64,000 nt of DNA from Trichococcus pasteurii (GTDB lineage: Bacteria; Bacillota; Bacilli; Lactobacillales; Aerococcaceae), in the NCBI RefSeq assembly GCF_900112935.1, contig NZ_FONM01000012.1, positions 26,341-90,340 on the forward strand, in the 5' to 3' direction. The notes beneath the pieces are model-generated. The model was not told the origin of the DNA, did not search any database, and was given only the letters and a program-made list of their open reading frames with translations. The position numbers were made by a program, and so were the translations under genes. Shown here in pieces: positions 54,283 through 64,000 of this stretch. The stretch's first letter is position 1; every line of letters starts with the position of its first letter.

Positions 54283-56160
54283 TTAAGCGACAAATGCTTC
54301 CGCAGATACCGGCGTTTCATCGATGAAGAAACGTTTGTACCATACAAGGAAGATGTAGGCTGTCCAGATCTGACGGCCGTAATCCAATTTTTTCGTGTAG
54401 TTGTCATCGAGAATCTGCACCAGCTTAGCGGTGTCGAAAAATTCAGCCGCGTAGTCGGATGAGAAAGCTTTTCTGACTTCGTTGTAGAATTCTTCTTCAC
54501 GCAACCAGTGACGGATAGGGGTAGGGAAGCCCAACTTCGGCCGTTTCGCCCATTCTTCCGGCAGGACATCGGCAGCTGCTCTGCGCAGCACATATTTCGT
54601 ATCGATTTCGTTGACGCGGTAATCGGAAGGAATGCGTTTCGCCAATTCCATGACTTCTTTATCAAGGAAAGGTACGCGCAGCTCCAACGAGTGGGCCATG
54701 CTCATCTTGTCGGCTTTCAACAGGATATCCCCAGGCATCCAAAGGTTCAGATCGAGATACTGCATCTTCGTCACATCGTCCTGGCCTTTGACTTCGTCAT
54801 AGATCGGTTTTGTGATCGTACGGATATCCGGACCGTTTTTGTAAGCCGGCTTCAGGATGTCCACAGCCTCTTCCTCGTCCCAGACGATGGCTTGACCGAT
54901 GAAGCGTTCCTCAACTTTTTGGCCGCCTTTGACCAGGAAGGTCGTCAGCGTATTTTTCGGCAGTTTGTGGGCCAATTTGCCGATGCCTCTTCTCAGGCTG
55001 TAAGGGATCTTTTCGTAGGTCTCCATTTTCTTGGATGGTTCATACCAAGAGTAGCCGCCGAAGATCTCATCCGCGCCTTCACCCGAAAGCACGACCGTCA
55101 CATCTTTCTTCGCCAATTCAGCCAAGAAATACAATGGAACGGAAGACGGATTTGATTGCGGTTCATCCATATGGTACTGGATGGTAGGCAGTGCATGGAA
55201 AGCTTCCTCCGGCGAAATGTACTTGCGGACATTCTCGATGCCCAGGATTTCCGAAAGATCGGCAGCCTGGTTGGTTTCGTTGAACATTTTTTCATATTCG
55301 GAGAAGCCGACCGAGAAGGATTTTTCCGGTTTCATCAAAGCTGTGACCAAGCTGGAATCGACGCCGCCGGAAAGGAAAGCGCCTGTCTTCACGTCACTGA
55401 TTTTGTGGGCGCGGACGGAATCGGCCATCGTTGCTTTGACTTCTTCCACATAGCTTTCCAAAGTGCCGTTTTCGGCATGGAATTTCTTGTCCCAATATTC
55501 GACCGTATGGATATCGTTGCCTTTCAGCACCATATAGTGCGCCGGTTTCAATTTGTGGACGCCCTTGAAGAAGGTTTCGCCCATCGAAGAGTATTGCAGC
55601 GTCAAGTAAGGGCGCAAGGCATCCTTGTTCACTTCTTTGATGAACGCAGGGTGAGCCAAAAATGACTTGATTTCAGAACCGAAAAGCAAGCTGCCGTCGG
55701 TTGTGTTTGTTGTATAATACAACGGTTTGATGCCGAAGCCGTCACGGGCGATGAACATCGTATCGTTCACTTTATCCCAGATCGCGAACGCGAACATGCC
55801 GCGCAGTTGTTTCACGAAGTCATAACCGTATTCTTTGTAGCCGTAGATCAAAACTTCACTGTCCGTTTTGGAATGGAAGACGTGTCCTTTTTGCTTCAGA
55901 TCTTCGCGCAACTCCTGGAAGTTGAAGATTTCGCCGTTGAACACCAATACCAAACTTCCGTCTGCACTGTACATCGGTTGCTTCCCGTTATCGGAAAGAT
56001 CGATGATGCTCAATCGGCGGAAGCCTAACGTTACCTTGTCATCAGAATACATGCCGCCGCTGTCTGGTCCGCGGTGGACGATTCTGTTCATCATACCTTC
56101 AATTACAGTCTGATGGTTCCATGCAGTCGATCCATGGATGTATCCAACAAAACCACACAT
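54283..56160 (-). CDS. asnB: Glutamine-hydrolysing asparagine synthase
   Basis: Makes asparagine from aspartate using glutamine nitrogen and ATP. 625 residues: N-terminal Ntn glutaminase with Cys2 (MCGFVGYIHG) and NGEIFNFQELR; C-terminal synthetase with PP-loop LSGGVDSSLVTALM and SGEGADEIFGGYSWY, and LADKMSMAHSLELRVPFLD-like block (KADKMSMAHSLELRVPFLD). AsnB-type proteins sometimes amidate peptidoglycan instead; nothing here favours that. Minus-strand promoter at 56223-56231. Confidence 0.95.
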   Translation of the reverse strand: MCGFVGYIHGSTAWNHQTVIEGMMNRIVHRGPDSGGMYSDDKVTLGFRRLSIIDLSDNGKQPMYSADGSLVLVFNGEIFNFQELREDLKQKGHVFHSKTDSEVLIYGYKEYGYDFVKQLRGMFAFAIWDKVNDTMFIARDGFGIKPLYYTTNTTDGSLLFGSEIKSFLAHPAFIKEVNKDALRPYLTLQYSSMGETFFKGVHKLKPAHYMVLKGNDIHTVEYWDKKFHAENGTLESYVEEVKATMADSVRAHKISDVKTGAFLSGGVDSSLVTALMKPEKSFSVGFSEYEKMFNETNQAADLSEILGIENVRKYISPEEAFHALPTIQYHMDEPQSNPSSVPLYFLAELAKKDVTVVLSGEGADEIFGGYSWYEPSKKMETYEKIPYSLRRGIGKLAHKLPKNTLTTFLVKGGQKVEERFIGQAIVWDEEEAVDILKPAYKNGPDIRTITKPIYDEVKGQDDVTKMQYLDLNLWMPGDILLKADKMSMAHSLELRVPFLDKEVMELAKRIPSDYRVNEIDTKYVLRRAAADVLPEEWAKRPKLGFPTPIRHWLREEEFYNEVRKAFSSDYAAEFFDTAKLVQILDDNYTKKLDYGRQIWTAYIFLVWYKRFFIDETPVSAEAFVA

Positions 56161-56222
56161 TTATACCACTCCTTAAGTATCTCTTGCTAGATCAGAATGT
56201 CTGTCCGTCTAGAGTCCAATCT

Positions 56223-56231
56223 ATTCTATCA
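56223..56231 (-). promoter_or_regulatory. asnB promoter, extended -10 (minus strand)
   Basis: Read on the minus strand, TGATAGAAT is an extended -10 about 63 bp before the asnB ATG. No clear -35. Confidence 0.45.
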
Positions 56232-56324
56232 CAAATGGAAAATCATTAAAAGAAATTATCAAATCGGGTACCTAGGCAGAGTTACCACAATTATCATAAC
56301 TTACAGCCCAACGAAGAATAACAA

Positions 56325-56353
56325 TTGGGATTCGTTGCTAAAAATGCTAGGAT
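56325..56353 (+). promoter_or_regulatory. glpK promoter
   Basis: TTGGGA (56325-56330) and TAGGAT (56348-56353) with a 17-bp spacer and a TGC extension before the -10. The CRE starts 32 bp downstream. Confidence 0.45.
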
Positions 56354-56385
56354 AGAAGCATAGGCAAACAGGATGTAAACGGAAA

Positions 56386-56400
56386 ATGAAAACGTTTGCT
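56386..56400 (+). promoter_or_regulatory. Catabolite-responsive element (CRE) before glpK
   Basis: ATGAAAACGTTTGCT fits the CcpA consensus WTGNAANCGNWNNCW at every position. It lies downstream of the predicted promoter and 46 bp before the GTG start, suited to road-block repression in glucose. Confidence 0.82.
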
Positions 56401-56440
56401 CGTCTGGGTGTCAAAATCAGATGGAACAAAGGGAAGGTGA

Positions 56441-57964
<1,524 letters not shown>

Positions 57965-57985
57965 AATGCTCAAAAATAGACAAAT

Positions 57986-58024
57986 GATACACCCGGTATG
58001 TTATAATAGGTGTATCTATTTTTT
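57986..58024 (+). terminator. Inverted repeat after glpK that encloses the rapZ -10
   Basis: GATACACC (57986-57993) and GGTGTATC (58009-58016) pair across 15 nt and are followed by TATTTTTTTG, like a terminator. The loop contains TGTTATAAT (57999-58007), a consensus extended -10 for the rapZ operon. Confidence 0.65.
57999..58007 (+). promoter_or_regulatory. Extended -10 promoter of rapZ-yvcK-whiA
   Basis: TGTTATAAT lies 33 bp before the rapZ ATG. TAGACA at 57977-57982 is a possible -35 with a long 19-bp spacer. Confidence 0.6.
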
Positions 58025-58040
58025 GACTGGAGGAATTATC

Positions 58041-58931
58041 ATGGCAGACACTCTCGAATTGGTAGTCATAACGGGGATGAGCGGCGCCGGAAAAACGGTC
58101 GCCTTGCAGACATTTGAAGATTTAGGCTATTTTTGTATAGATAATATGCCCCCAAGTTTGTTACCGAAATTTTGGGAGCTTGTAAAGGAATCGGGTAAAA
58201 TAAGCAGAATCTGCTTAGTGATCGATCTGCGCTCCCGTGCTTTCTTTGAAGAAATCATGTCTGCTGTGGACAGTTTGGACAACACTTCCTTCATCACGAC
58301 CAAAGTCATCTTCCTTGATTCGAAGGACGATGTGCTTGTTTCCCGATATAAAGAGACAAGAAGAAGCCATCCCCTGACCCAATCAGGCGGAACCGTGCTG
58401 GAAGGGATCCGCAAAGAAAGGGAATTGCTTGAGGATATCCGCAATCGCTCGCAGTTGGTCATCGATACGAGCGAGACAACACCGCGCCAATTAAGGGAAC
58501 GTCTTCTGGATACTTTCAAAGTCGACGATAAGGATGTTTTCCATATCGAAGTCGTATCTTTTGGTTTCAAGTATGGCTTGCCGATTGATGCCGACATCGT
58601 CATGGATGTCCGCTTTTTGCCCAACCCGCATTACGTAGATGAATTGCGTCCGTTGACGGGGCTGGATAAGCCAGTCTATGATTATGTTATGAAGCAACCG
58701 GAGACGGAAATCTTTTACAAGAAATTCATCGATTTGTTGGAATACATCATTCCCGGTTATAAAAAAGAAGGCAAGACCAGCGTGAATATCGCCATCGGCT
58801 GCACAGGCGGGCAACACCGTTCGGTTGCTTTGGCGGAACGTACCAGCCTTCAACTGAAGGGTGCGGGCTATCAAGTGAATACAACCCACCGTGATCGAAA
58901 TAAACGCAAAGAGACGGTGAATCGGTCATGA
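58041..58931 (+). CDS. rapZ: RapZ/YvcJ nucleotide-binding protein
   Basis: 296 residues: Walker [14 protein letters not shown] at the N-terminus and C-terminal signature [14 protein letters not shown]. In enterobacteria RapZ targets small RNAs controlling glucosamine-6-phosphate synthase; Gram-positive YvcJ is a GTPase with a role in competence and sugar metabolism that is less defined. ATG 58041 follows GGAGG by 7 bp. It overlaps yvcK by 4 bp. Confidence 0.94.
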   Translation: MADTLELVVITGMSGAGKTVALQTFEDLGYFCIDNMPPSLLPKFWELVKESGKISRICLVIDLRSRAFFEEIMSAVDSLDNTSFITTKVIFLDSKDDVLVSRYKETRRSHPLTQSGGTVLEGIRKERELLEDIRNRSQLVIDTSETTPRQLRERLLDTFKVDDKDVFHIEVVSFGFKYGLPIDADIVMDVRFLPNPHYVDELRPLTGLDKPVYDYVMKQPETEIFYKKFIDLLEYIIPGYKKEGKTSVNIAIGCTGGQHRSVALAERTSLQLKGAGYQVNTTHRDRNKRKETVNRS

Positions 58932-59926
58932 GTCAAAATCCGAGCAGAACGAAGAAAATCGTCGTTATCGGCGGCGGAACGGGATTGCCGGTCATTCTGG
59001 AGGAACTGAAGAACCACAATACGGACATCACGGCCATTGTCACGGTCGCCGATGACGGCGGCAGCAGCGGAATCATCCGCGACCACGTCAACATTGTGCC
59101 TCCCGGAGATATCCGCAACTGTCTGATTGCGCTCTCCGATATGCCAAAACTGGAAAAGGACATTTTCCAATACCGTTTCGATTCAAAGGATTCCTTCATT
59201 TCCGGGCACGCTATCGGAAACCTGATCATCGTGGCCCTGACTGAAATGAAAGGGAGCATTTTTGATGCCATTCGGCTTTTGTCCGTCATGATGGGCGTCA
59301 AAGGAAAAATCTATGCCGCAGCTGACGAGCCGCTCTCACTCTACGCAGAGTTCAAGGATGGCACGGTCATTAAGGGCGAATCGAAAATCGCAAAAGGCCG
59401 CAAAAAAATCGAACGGGTGTATGTCAAACCATTGGATGAAACGAGGGAGGCCGTCGCTTCCCGTCACGTCATCAACAGTATCCTGGATGCGGATATGGTC
59501 GTTATCGGACCGGGAAGCCTCTATACCAGTATTCTGCCTAACCTGATGATCCATGACCTCGGCCAAGCAGTCATTGAGACCAAAGCCGAGAAAGTATATA
59601 TCTGTAACATCATGACGCAATTGGGCGAAACAGAGGGCTTCAGCGATGCCGAGCACATCAAAGTATTGCATGACCATCTGAAAGCGAAATTCATCGACAC
59701 CGTCCTGGTGAACACGGAAAAAGTTCCGGATGAATACCTCAATCAGCAAGCCGACGAAGAATATCTGCTGCAGGTCCGCCATGATTTCAAAGGATTGCGC
59801 GAAGAAAACTGCCGGGTCATTTCTGCCGATTTCCTGGATATGAAGAACGGCGGCGTATACCACGACGGCAAAAAAGTCGTTTCGGAACTGATCAATCTCA
59901 TTTCCAATATCAAAACTATCTGTTGA
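58928..59926 (+). CDS. yvcK: YvcK/CofD-family gluconeogenesis factor
   Basis: 332 residues: [44 protein letters not shown] and [15 protein letters not shown]. YvcK binds UDP-sugars and is needed for wall synthesis and growth on gluconeogenic carbon in Bacillus. Located between rapZ and whiA as is usual. ATG overlaps the rapZ stop. Confidence 0.95.
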   Translation: MSQNPSRTKKIVVIGGGTGLPVILEELKNHNTDITAIVTVADDGGSSGIIRDHVNIVPPGDIRNCLIALSDMPKLEKDIFQYRFDSKDSFISGHAIGNLIIVALTEMKGSIFDAIRLLSVMMGVKGKIYAAADEPLSLYAEFKDGTVIKGESKIAKGRKKIERVYVKPLDETREAVASRHVINSILDADMVVIGPGSLYTSILPNLMIHDLGQAVIETKAEKVYICNIMTQLGETEGFSDAEHIKVLHDHLKAKFIDTVLVNTEKVPDEYLNQQADEEYLLQVRHDFKGLREENCRVISADFLDMKNGGVYHDGKKVVSELINLISNIKTIC

Positions 59927-59968
59927 CCTTTTTTCTGATCGAAAGAAGCTGTCGGAAAGGAGGCGTAT

Positions 59969-60910
59969 ATGTCTTTTGCATCTGAAGTAAAAAAAGAATT
60001 GACGACATTGGAAGTGCACCGCGAGCATGCGAAAGCCGAGTTGACCGCATTGATCCGGATGAGCGGTTCGGTCAGCATCTATAATCAGGCTTTCGTCCTG
60101 AATGTCCAGACGGAAAATGCGGCAATCGCAAGACGGATGTATGTACTCTTGAAGGACCACTATTCATTCGAAAGCGAATTGCTGGTCCGTCGGAAAATGA
60201 AACTGAAGAAAAACAACGTCTATATTGTGCGCCTGAAACAAGGCGTCCGGGAACTGCTGAGTGATCTGAATATTTTCGATGGACTGTCGTTCAAGACGCA
60301 AGTTTCCGAAGATATCATGAACAATAACCAGAAGGAGCGCTCCTACCTGCGCGGAGCTTTTATGGCCGGGGGATCGGTGAACAGCCCGGAAACGAGCCGT
60401 TACCATCTGGAAATCTATTCCAATTATGAGGACCATAATCAGGACATCTGCGATATGATGAATCATTTCGATCTGAATGCGCGGACGATCGAGCGCCGCA
60501 ACGGCTTCATCACGTATCTGAAGGAAGCTGAAAAGATCGCAGATTTTCTGGCATTGATCGGTGCCCATAATGCGATGATGAAATTCGAGGATGTCCGGAT
60601 CATCCGTGATATGCGCAATTCTGTCAATCGTTTGGTGAATTGCGAGAACGCCAACATGAACAAGACGATCGATGCGGCTGCAAAGCAGGTCGCCAACATC
60701 GAATTCATTGAAGCGACAGTAGGTCTGGGGAAATTGCCGGACAAGCTGAAGGAAATCGCAGTCATCCGTTTGGAGAATCCCGACATCAGCCTCAAAGAGC
60801 TCGGCGAAATGATCCCGAGCGGAGCCATCTCAAAATCCGGTATCAATCACCGTTTGCGAAAAATAAACGATTACGCGGATTCGCTGCGGATGGGGAAAGC
60901 CATCCGCTGA
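59969..60910 (+). CDS. whiA: WhiA, DNA-binding protein
   Basis: 313 residues: N-terminal LAGLIDADG-homing-endonuclease-like domain ([16 protein letters not shown], without catalytic acidic pairs) and C-terminal helix-turn-helix ([25 protein letters not shown], longer than quoted in one piece: [13 protein letters not shown]). In Gram-positives it affects division and chromosome segregation. RBS AAAGGAGG. Terminator follows. Confidence 0.95.
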   Translation: MSFASEVKKELTTLEVHREHAKAELTALIRMSGSVSIYNQAFVLNVQTENAAIARRMYVLLKDHYSFESELLVRRKMKLKKNNVYIVRLKQGVRELLSDLNIFDGLSFKTQVSEDIMNNNQKERSYLRGAFMAGGSVNSPETSRYHLEIYSNYEDHNQDICDMMNHFDLNARTIERRNGFITYLKEAEKIADFLALIGAHNAMMKFEDVRIIRDMRNSVNRLVNCENANMNKTIDAAAKQVANIEFIEATVGLGKLPDKLKEIAVIRLENPDISLKELGEMIPSGAISKSGINHRLRKINDYADSLRMGKAIR

Positions 60911-60919
60911 TTAGTTCAA

Positions 60920-60959
60920 GTAAACCTTGAGACGAAAGTCTTCAGGTTTATTTTTTTTG
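60920..60959 (+). terminator. Terminator after whiA
   Basis: AAACCTTGAGAC pairs with GTCTTCAGGTTT around GAAA (one T-T mismatch), followed by ATTTTTTTT. Confidence 0.9.
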
Positions 60960-60977
60960 ATTAAAAAGCAGCTCTCC

Positions 60978-60994
60978 TTTTTTGCGGATACTAT
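60978..60994 (+). promoter_or_regulatory. Putative competence promoter motif upstream of ssbB
   Basis: T6-GCGGATACTAT matches the comFA motif at 17668-17685 (15 of 17 positions) and ends 34 nt before the start codon, against 35 nt for comFA. Confidence 0.45.
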
Positions 60995-61028
60995 AGACAG
61001 TAAGTCAAGCTGAAGGAGGAATGAAAGG

Positions 61029-61364
61029 ATGAATCAAGTATCATTGATCGGGCGGCTGGTGCGGCCCATCCAAGTGCAACAGGTGAATGGCGAAAGGCAA
61101 GTCTGCAACAATACGCTGGCGGTGCAGCGGCTCAGGAAAGCGGATGAAGGCCAACCGCAGGCGGATTTCATACCTGTGGTGTTTTGGGGAGCAACTGCAA
61201 ATCTGGTTGAACAGTATTGCGCCAAAGGCAACCAGATCGGTGTCAACGGCCATTTGGTTTCGCGTTCCTACGTCAATAAGCAGGAGCAGCACGTCTATGT
61301 CGTCGAATTGGTAGTGGAAGAATTGTATTTTGTGGAAGCGAAAAGAGAACAGGAAGCGGTCTGA
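61029..61364 (+). CDS. ssbB: Short single-stranded DNA-binding protein, SsbB type
   Basis: 111 residues covering only the OB fold: NQVSLIGRLVRPIQV, FIPVVFWGATANLVEQY, GNQIGVNGHLVSRSY. The Gly/Gln-rich tail and acidic C-terminal tip of the essential replicative SSB are missing; length matches Bacillus SsbB (113 residues), which protects incoming DNA in transformation. RBS GAAGGAGG. The upstream motif shared with comFA supports a competence role. Confidence 0.88.
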   Translation: MNQVSLIGRLVRPIQVQQVNGERQVCNNTLAVQRLRKADEGQPQADFIPVVFWGATANLVEQYCAKGNQIGVNGHLVSRSYVNKQEQHVYVVELVVEELYFVEAKREQEAV

Positions 61365-61375
61365 TGCTTCCACCC

Positions 61376-61402
61376 AAAAGTCCCGGATTCCGGGGCTTTT
61401 TC
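61376..61402 (+). terminator. Terminator after ssbB
   Basis: AAAGTCCCGG pairs with CCGGGGCTTT around ATT (one T-G pair), followed by TT. Confidence 0.88.
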
Positions 61403-61527
61403 TGTCGGAAACAGCGATTTTCTTATTTATTCATATAAACTTCAAAGGTGTGTGGTATCGTAGACTGGAAATGATGCCGCTTATCGGAAAAAAAGATATA
61501 ATGGAAGAAATGAAAAGGAGAGTCGCT

Positions 61528-62241
61528 ATGGAAATTTTGATGATAGAAGACAACGAAGCCGTCTGCGAAATGATGGCGATGTTTTTTGAGAATGAAGGCT
61601 GGCAAGCTGCTTTCAAACATGACGGGGAAGAAGGGCTGGAGGCATTCGCGGCAGCTGAAAGAAAATGGGATATGATTATCCTCGATCTGAACTTGCCGAG
61701 CATGGATGGTATGCAGGTGTGCCGTGAAATAAGGAAAATCTCCCAGTTTGTGCCGATCATCATGCTGACGGCACGTGATTCGGAGAGTGACCAGGTCATC
61801 GGTCTGGAAATCGGGGCGGATGAGTACGTCACGAAGCCGTTCAGCCCGTTGACCTTGATAGCCCGCATCAAAGCGATGCACCGTCGCGCTAATGTAGATC
61901 ATTCGCAGGTGCAGGCTACAGATGATTTCGATGTGCTCACCGACCATGTCAAAATCAGCACGATCACGCGCGAAGCTTATCTTGACGGGAACCAGATCGA
62001 AAGTCTGACGCCGAAGGAATTCGAACTTTTCGCGTTGCTGGCCGAACACCCGAAGCAAGTATTTTCGAGGGAACATCTTTTGACCCGTATCTGGGAAGAT
62101 CCTTATTATGGGGATGAGCGCACAATTGATGCCCATATCAAGAAGTTGAGGCAAAAAATAGAAGCGGTCGGACCGCAAGTGATCCAAACGGTTTGGGGAG
62201 TCGGCTACAAATTCGACGACAGCGGAGTCGAGGAAAAATGA
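61528..62241 (+). CDS. OmpR-family response regulator
   Basis: 237 residues. Receiver domain with acidic pair Glu7-Asp8, phospho-acceptor Asp53 (MIILDLNLPSMDGMQVC) and Lys in MLTARDSE-type loop (Arg replaces the usual Lys: LTARDSESDQ). Winged helix with SLTPKEFELFALLAEHPKQVFS and VWGVGYKFD. ATG 61528 follows AAAAGGAGAG. It overlaps its kinase by 4 bp. Target genes are unknown; none nearby suggests a signal. Confidence 0.9.
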   Translation: MEILMIEDNEAVCEMMAMFFENEGWQAAFKHDGEEGLEAFAAAERKWDMIILDLNLPSMDGMQVCREIRKISQFVPIIMLTARDSESDQVIGLEIGADEYVTKPFSPLTLIARIKAMHRRANVDHSQVQATDDFDVLTDHVKISTITREAYLDGNQIESLTPKEFELFALLAEHPKQVFSREHLLTRIWEDPYYGDERTIDAHIKKLRQKIEAVGPQVIQTVWGVGYKFDDSGVEEK

Positions 62242-63659
62242 AGTACGTTTATCAACAAATCCTGGCTTTTTTCACCTTGATTCTAATAACCGTCAGTACG
62301 ACAGGCATCCTGATCATCCAATACGTCACCAGCAATGTCTACGATGAGAAAGAGGCGCAGCTGTATGGCTATGCCGAATCCATCATCGATCAGAACATGA
62401 CAATCCAGCAACTGGAAAGCGGCTCGACTTTGGTGTCCAACCAGGACGTCTCGTTTGCCATCTTCGATGCGGAAGATCATATGGTTTATCCACAAGCAAC
62501 GGATCTGTATACGAGCGGAATCAGTACGGAGGATTTTGAGAGGCTCTCAGAAGGGGAACGGATTTCATTGACGGAACGGGATCGTGGTTTCCTGAACGAA
62601 AAGAAGCGCTTCTTGACGGTCTATCTCCCGCTGTTTAATGCGACTACAGCCGAGTTCACAGGCTTCATAGCGGTCGGATCGCCGGTAAAAGGCATCGAGG
62701 ATGAAATCAACGAAATTGAGCACAACCTGCTTGTGGCTGTGCTGACTTCCGGTGGCATCGCGATCGTCTTGAGCCTCGGCATCGCCAATTATCTGACAAG
62801 GCGCATCAAACGCATGCGGAGGGCCACCCATGAGATTGCTTCAGGAAATTTTGATATCTCGCTGGAGAATCATCACAAAGATGAATTTGATGAACTGTCT
62901 GAAGATTTCAACCAAATGGCAAGGTCCCTGAAAGCCTCCAATGAAGAAGTCGAACGTCAAGAGAATTTAAGGCGTCAGTTCATGATGGATGTTGCCCACG
63001 AGATGCGCACGCCGCTGACGACGATCAACGGCATCCTGGAAGGGATCCAGCACCATATGATCCCTGCAGGAAGCCGGGACCGGAGCATGCAGCTGATGCA
63101 GAAAGAAACCAAAAGGCTGATCCGTTTGGTGAACGAAAACTTGGACTATGAAAAGATCCGCTCCAATCAGATTGTTTTAGTGAAGCAGGAGTTTTCCGCC
63201 AAGGAAGCGTTGGAGAATGTTGCGGAACAGATGCGGGCAAAAGCGCATGAGAAGGATGACTTGATCATCGTCAAAGTGGATGCCGCGGACCGGATCTACG
63301 CGGACTATGACCGTTTTATCCAGATCATGGTGAACCTCACCCAAAACGCAATCCAGTTCACGAAAAACGGCACAATCACCTTGTCGTCGTTCCCGGATGG
63401 CAAGAAACAGATCATCCAGGTCAAGGACACGGGCATCGGCATCGAAAAGAAGGATATCACGAGTATTTGGGAAAGGTTCTACAAAGTGGACGTTTCCAGG
63501 AAGAACACAAAATTCGGCGAATCGGGAATCGGTTTGGCGGTGGTACAATCCTTAGTGATGAACCATAAAGGGACCGTCGACGTGGAGAGTAATCCAGGCG
63601 AGGGAACAACCTTCACGATAGCTTTGCCCACCAAAGCAGGATTAGAAGAAGACAATTAA
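62238..63659 (+). CDS. Sensor histidine kinase
   Basis: 473 residues: helix 1 at about 8-28, extracellular domain of about 140 residues, helix 2 at about 170-190, HAMP, HisKA with MDVAHEMRTPLTTINGILEG, HATPase with NLTQNAIQFTKNG, DTGIGIE and ESGIGLAVVQSLV. No PAS domain, unlike PhoR here. ATG overlaps the response-regulator stop. The signal is unknown. Only an A-rich half of a terminator stem follows before an IS end. Confidence 0.9.
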   Translation: MKYVYQQILAFFTLILITVSTTGILIIQYVTSNVYDEKEAQLYGYAESIIDQNMTIQQLESGSTLVSNQDVSFAIFDAEDHMVYPQATDLYTSGISTEDFERLSEGERISLTERDRGFLNEKKRFLTVYLPLFNATTAEFTGFIAVGSPVKGIEDEINEIEHNLLVAVLTSGGIAIVLSLGIANYLTRRIKRMRRATHEIASGNFDISLENHHKDEFDELSEDFNQMARSLKASNEEVERQENLRRQFMMDVAHEMRTPLTTINGILEGIQHHMIPAGSRDRSMQLMQKETKRLIRLVNENLDYEKIRSNQIVLVKQEFSAKEALENVAEQMRAKAHEKDDLIIVKVDAADRIYADYDRFIQIMVNLTQNAIQFTKNGTITLSSFPDGKKQIIQVKDTGIGIEKKDITSIWERFYKVDVSRKNTKFGESGIGLAVVQSLVMNHKGTVDVESNPGEGTTFTIALPTKAGLEEDN

Positions 63660-63733
63660 AAAAAGAGCTGCCGGAATAATATTGGTATGCCACCCGTCAA
63701 TAGGACAGTAAAATATTTAAACAGTTTTACAGA

Positions 63734-63764
63734 CTGCTCCCCGTAATGTGGGGGCAGTTTTTTT
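63734..63764 (+). terminator. Plus-strand terminator inside the IS end
   Basis: CTGCTCCCC pairs with GGGGGCAG around GTAATGT, followed by seven T residues. It faces transcripts entering the IS from the two-component operon. Confidence 0.8.
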
Positions 63765-63801
63765 CGTTTTTAACCCTGCCGCGCTTACGCTTGGCGGCCC
63801 A

Positions 63802-63846
63802 CACGTTTTATGAGCGAAGCACAAAACGCTTCACTCATAAAACGTG
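63802..63846. repeat. Palindrome after the transposase stop
   Basis: CACGTTTTATGAG (63802-63814) and CTCATAAAACGTG (63834-63846) are perfect inverted copies, with GAAGC/GCTTC inside. No T-run on either strand; it may stabilise or end the transposase mRNA. Confidence 0.75.
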
Positions 63847-63854
63847 AGGGTTCA

Positions 63855-64000
63855 TTAGGCTGCCTCGAAATACTGATCATGAAACTCCATTGGAGTCATG
63901 ATATGCAGCTTCCTTTGAATGCGTCTATTATTGTAATATTCCATATAGTTGTGAATCATATCAATCAAAGAAGAACGACTAGTAAATTTACGACGGTAAT
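63855..64000 (-). CDS. IS3-family transposase OrfB, C-terminal fragment
   Basis: Minus-strand frame entering from beyond the window; the last 47 residues are visible. NYMEYYNNRRIQRKLHIMTP followed by MEF and a short tail is the typical C-terminus of IS3-family (IS150/IS3 group) DDE integrases. The catalytic residues lie outside the window. Confidence 0.88.
   Translation of the reverse strand, partial: YRRKFTSRSSLIDMIHNYMEYYNNRRIQRKLHIMTPMEFHDQYFEAA

Larger units (their letters stand above)
63688..64000 (-). mobile_element. Left end of an IS3-family (IS150-like) insertion sequence, cut by window edge
   Basis: The likely terminal inverted repeat begins at 63688 with TGCCACCCGTCAATAGGACA, starting TG as IS3-family ends do. 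Inside lie a plus-strand terminator (63734-63764), a palindrome (63802-63846) and the 3' end of a transposase gene. The other end lies beyond the window, so direct repeats cannot be checked. Confidence 0.65.

Noticed and set aside
54508..55155. 215-codon plus-strand frame
   Set aside because: Antisense to asnB, which has all catalytic motifs on the other strand.

Overview
The window looks like chromosomal DNA of a moderate-GC, low-GC-branch Firmicute of the order Lactobacillales, most likely Carnobacteriaceae; Trichococcus is my best guess, from general knowledge rather than a database search. The grounds are conserved Gram-positive gene orders (hpf-secA-prfB-ftsE-ftsX; hprK-lgt-ppaX-gpsA-galU-trxB; rapZ-yvcK-whiA; yvlBCD), the +1 frameshift in prfB, AGGAGG-type ribosome binding sites with some GTG/TTG starts, and CcpA-, LexA- and PhoP-type operator sequences. 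Nearly all genes lie on the plus strand. Only yigZ, azoR, asnB and a transposase fragment at the right edge are on the minus strand. I saw no rRNA, tRNA, CRISPR array or prophage.

Layout. 1-935: 3' part of a MATE exporter. 1104-4837: fructose operon fruR-fruK-fruA behind a 10-bp-phased operator. 5020-6365: a lone argG. 6520-8005: a lone polyprenyl sugar-phosphate transferase with tandem terminators. 8193-13697: NAD salvage (pncB, nadE) followed by an LtaS-like enzyme and TagO. 13705-14376: yigZ. 14538-17003: a MurE-type ligase and DegV. 17028-19755: thpR and the competence operon comFA-comFC. 19769-26534: hpf, a structured intergenic element, secA, prfB, ftsE, ftsX. 26831-39446: phosphate regulon, with phoP-phoR followed by two complete tandem pst-phoU operons, each behind its own Pho box. 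39578-42917: a CzrA-like zinc sensor and uvrA with a LexA box. 42933-43343: second, longer copy of the structured element. 43502-45796: yvlBCD envelope-stress operon. 45945-51630: hprK, lgt, ppaX, gpsA, galU, trxB. 51710-53488: phosphoglucomutase. 53504-56160: azoR and asnB (minus). 56447-57964: glpK with a CRE. 58041-60959: rapZ, yvcK, whiA. 61029-61364: a short competence-type SSB. 61528-63659: an OmpR-type two-component system. 63688-64000: left end of an IS3-family insertion sequence.

How the parts fit. Carbon control is visible at several levels: HPr kinase, a CRE at glpK, a CRE-like site inside the hpf promoter, and a FruR operator. Phosphate control comes from PhoPR acting on duplicated Pst transporters. 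Envelope synthesis is represented by TagO, the LtaS-like enzyme, MurE, galU/pgm, lgt, ftsEX and yvlBCD. The comFA and ssbB loci share an upstream motif at nearly the same distance from their start codons.

The most novel signal is a pair of homologous intergenic elements (20495-20710 and 42933-43343). They share a closing helix, a terminal hairpin with an AACC loop and a compensatory base-pair change, which points to a structured RNA read from the plus strand. The second copy carries at least five extra hairpins. I cannot assign it to a known RNA class without a covariance-model search.
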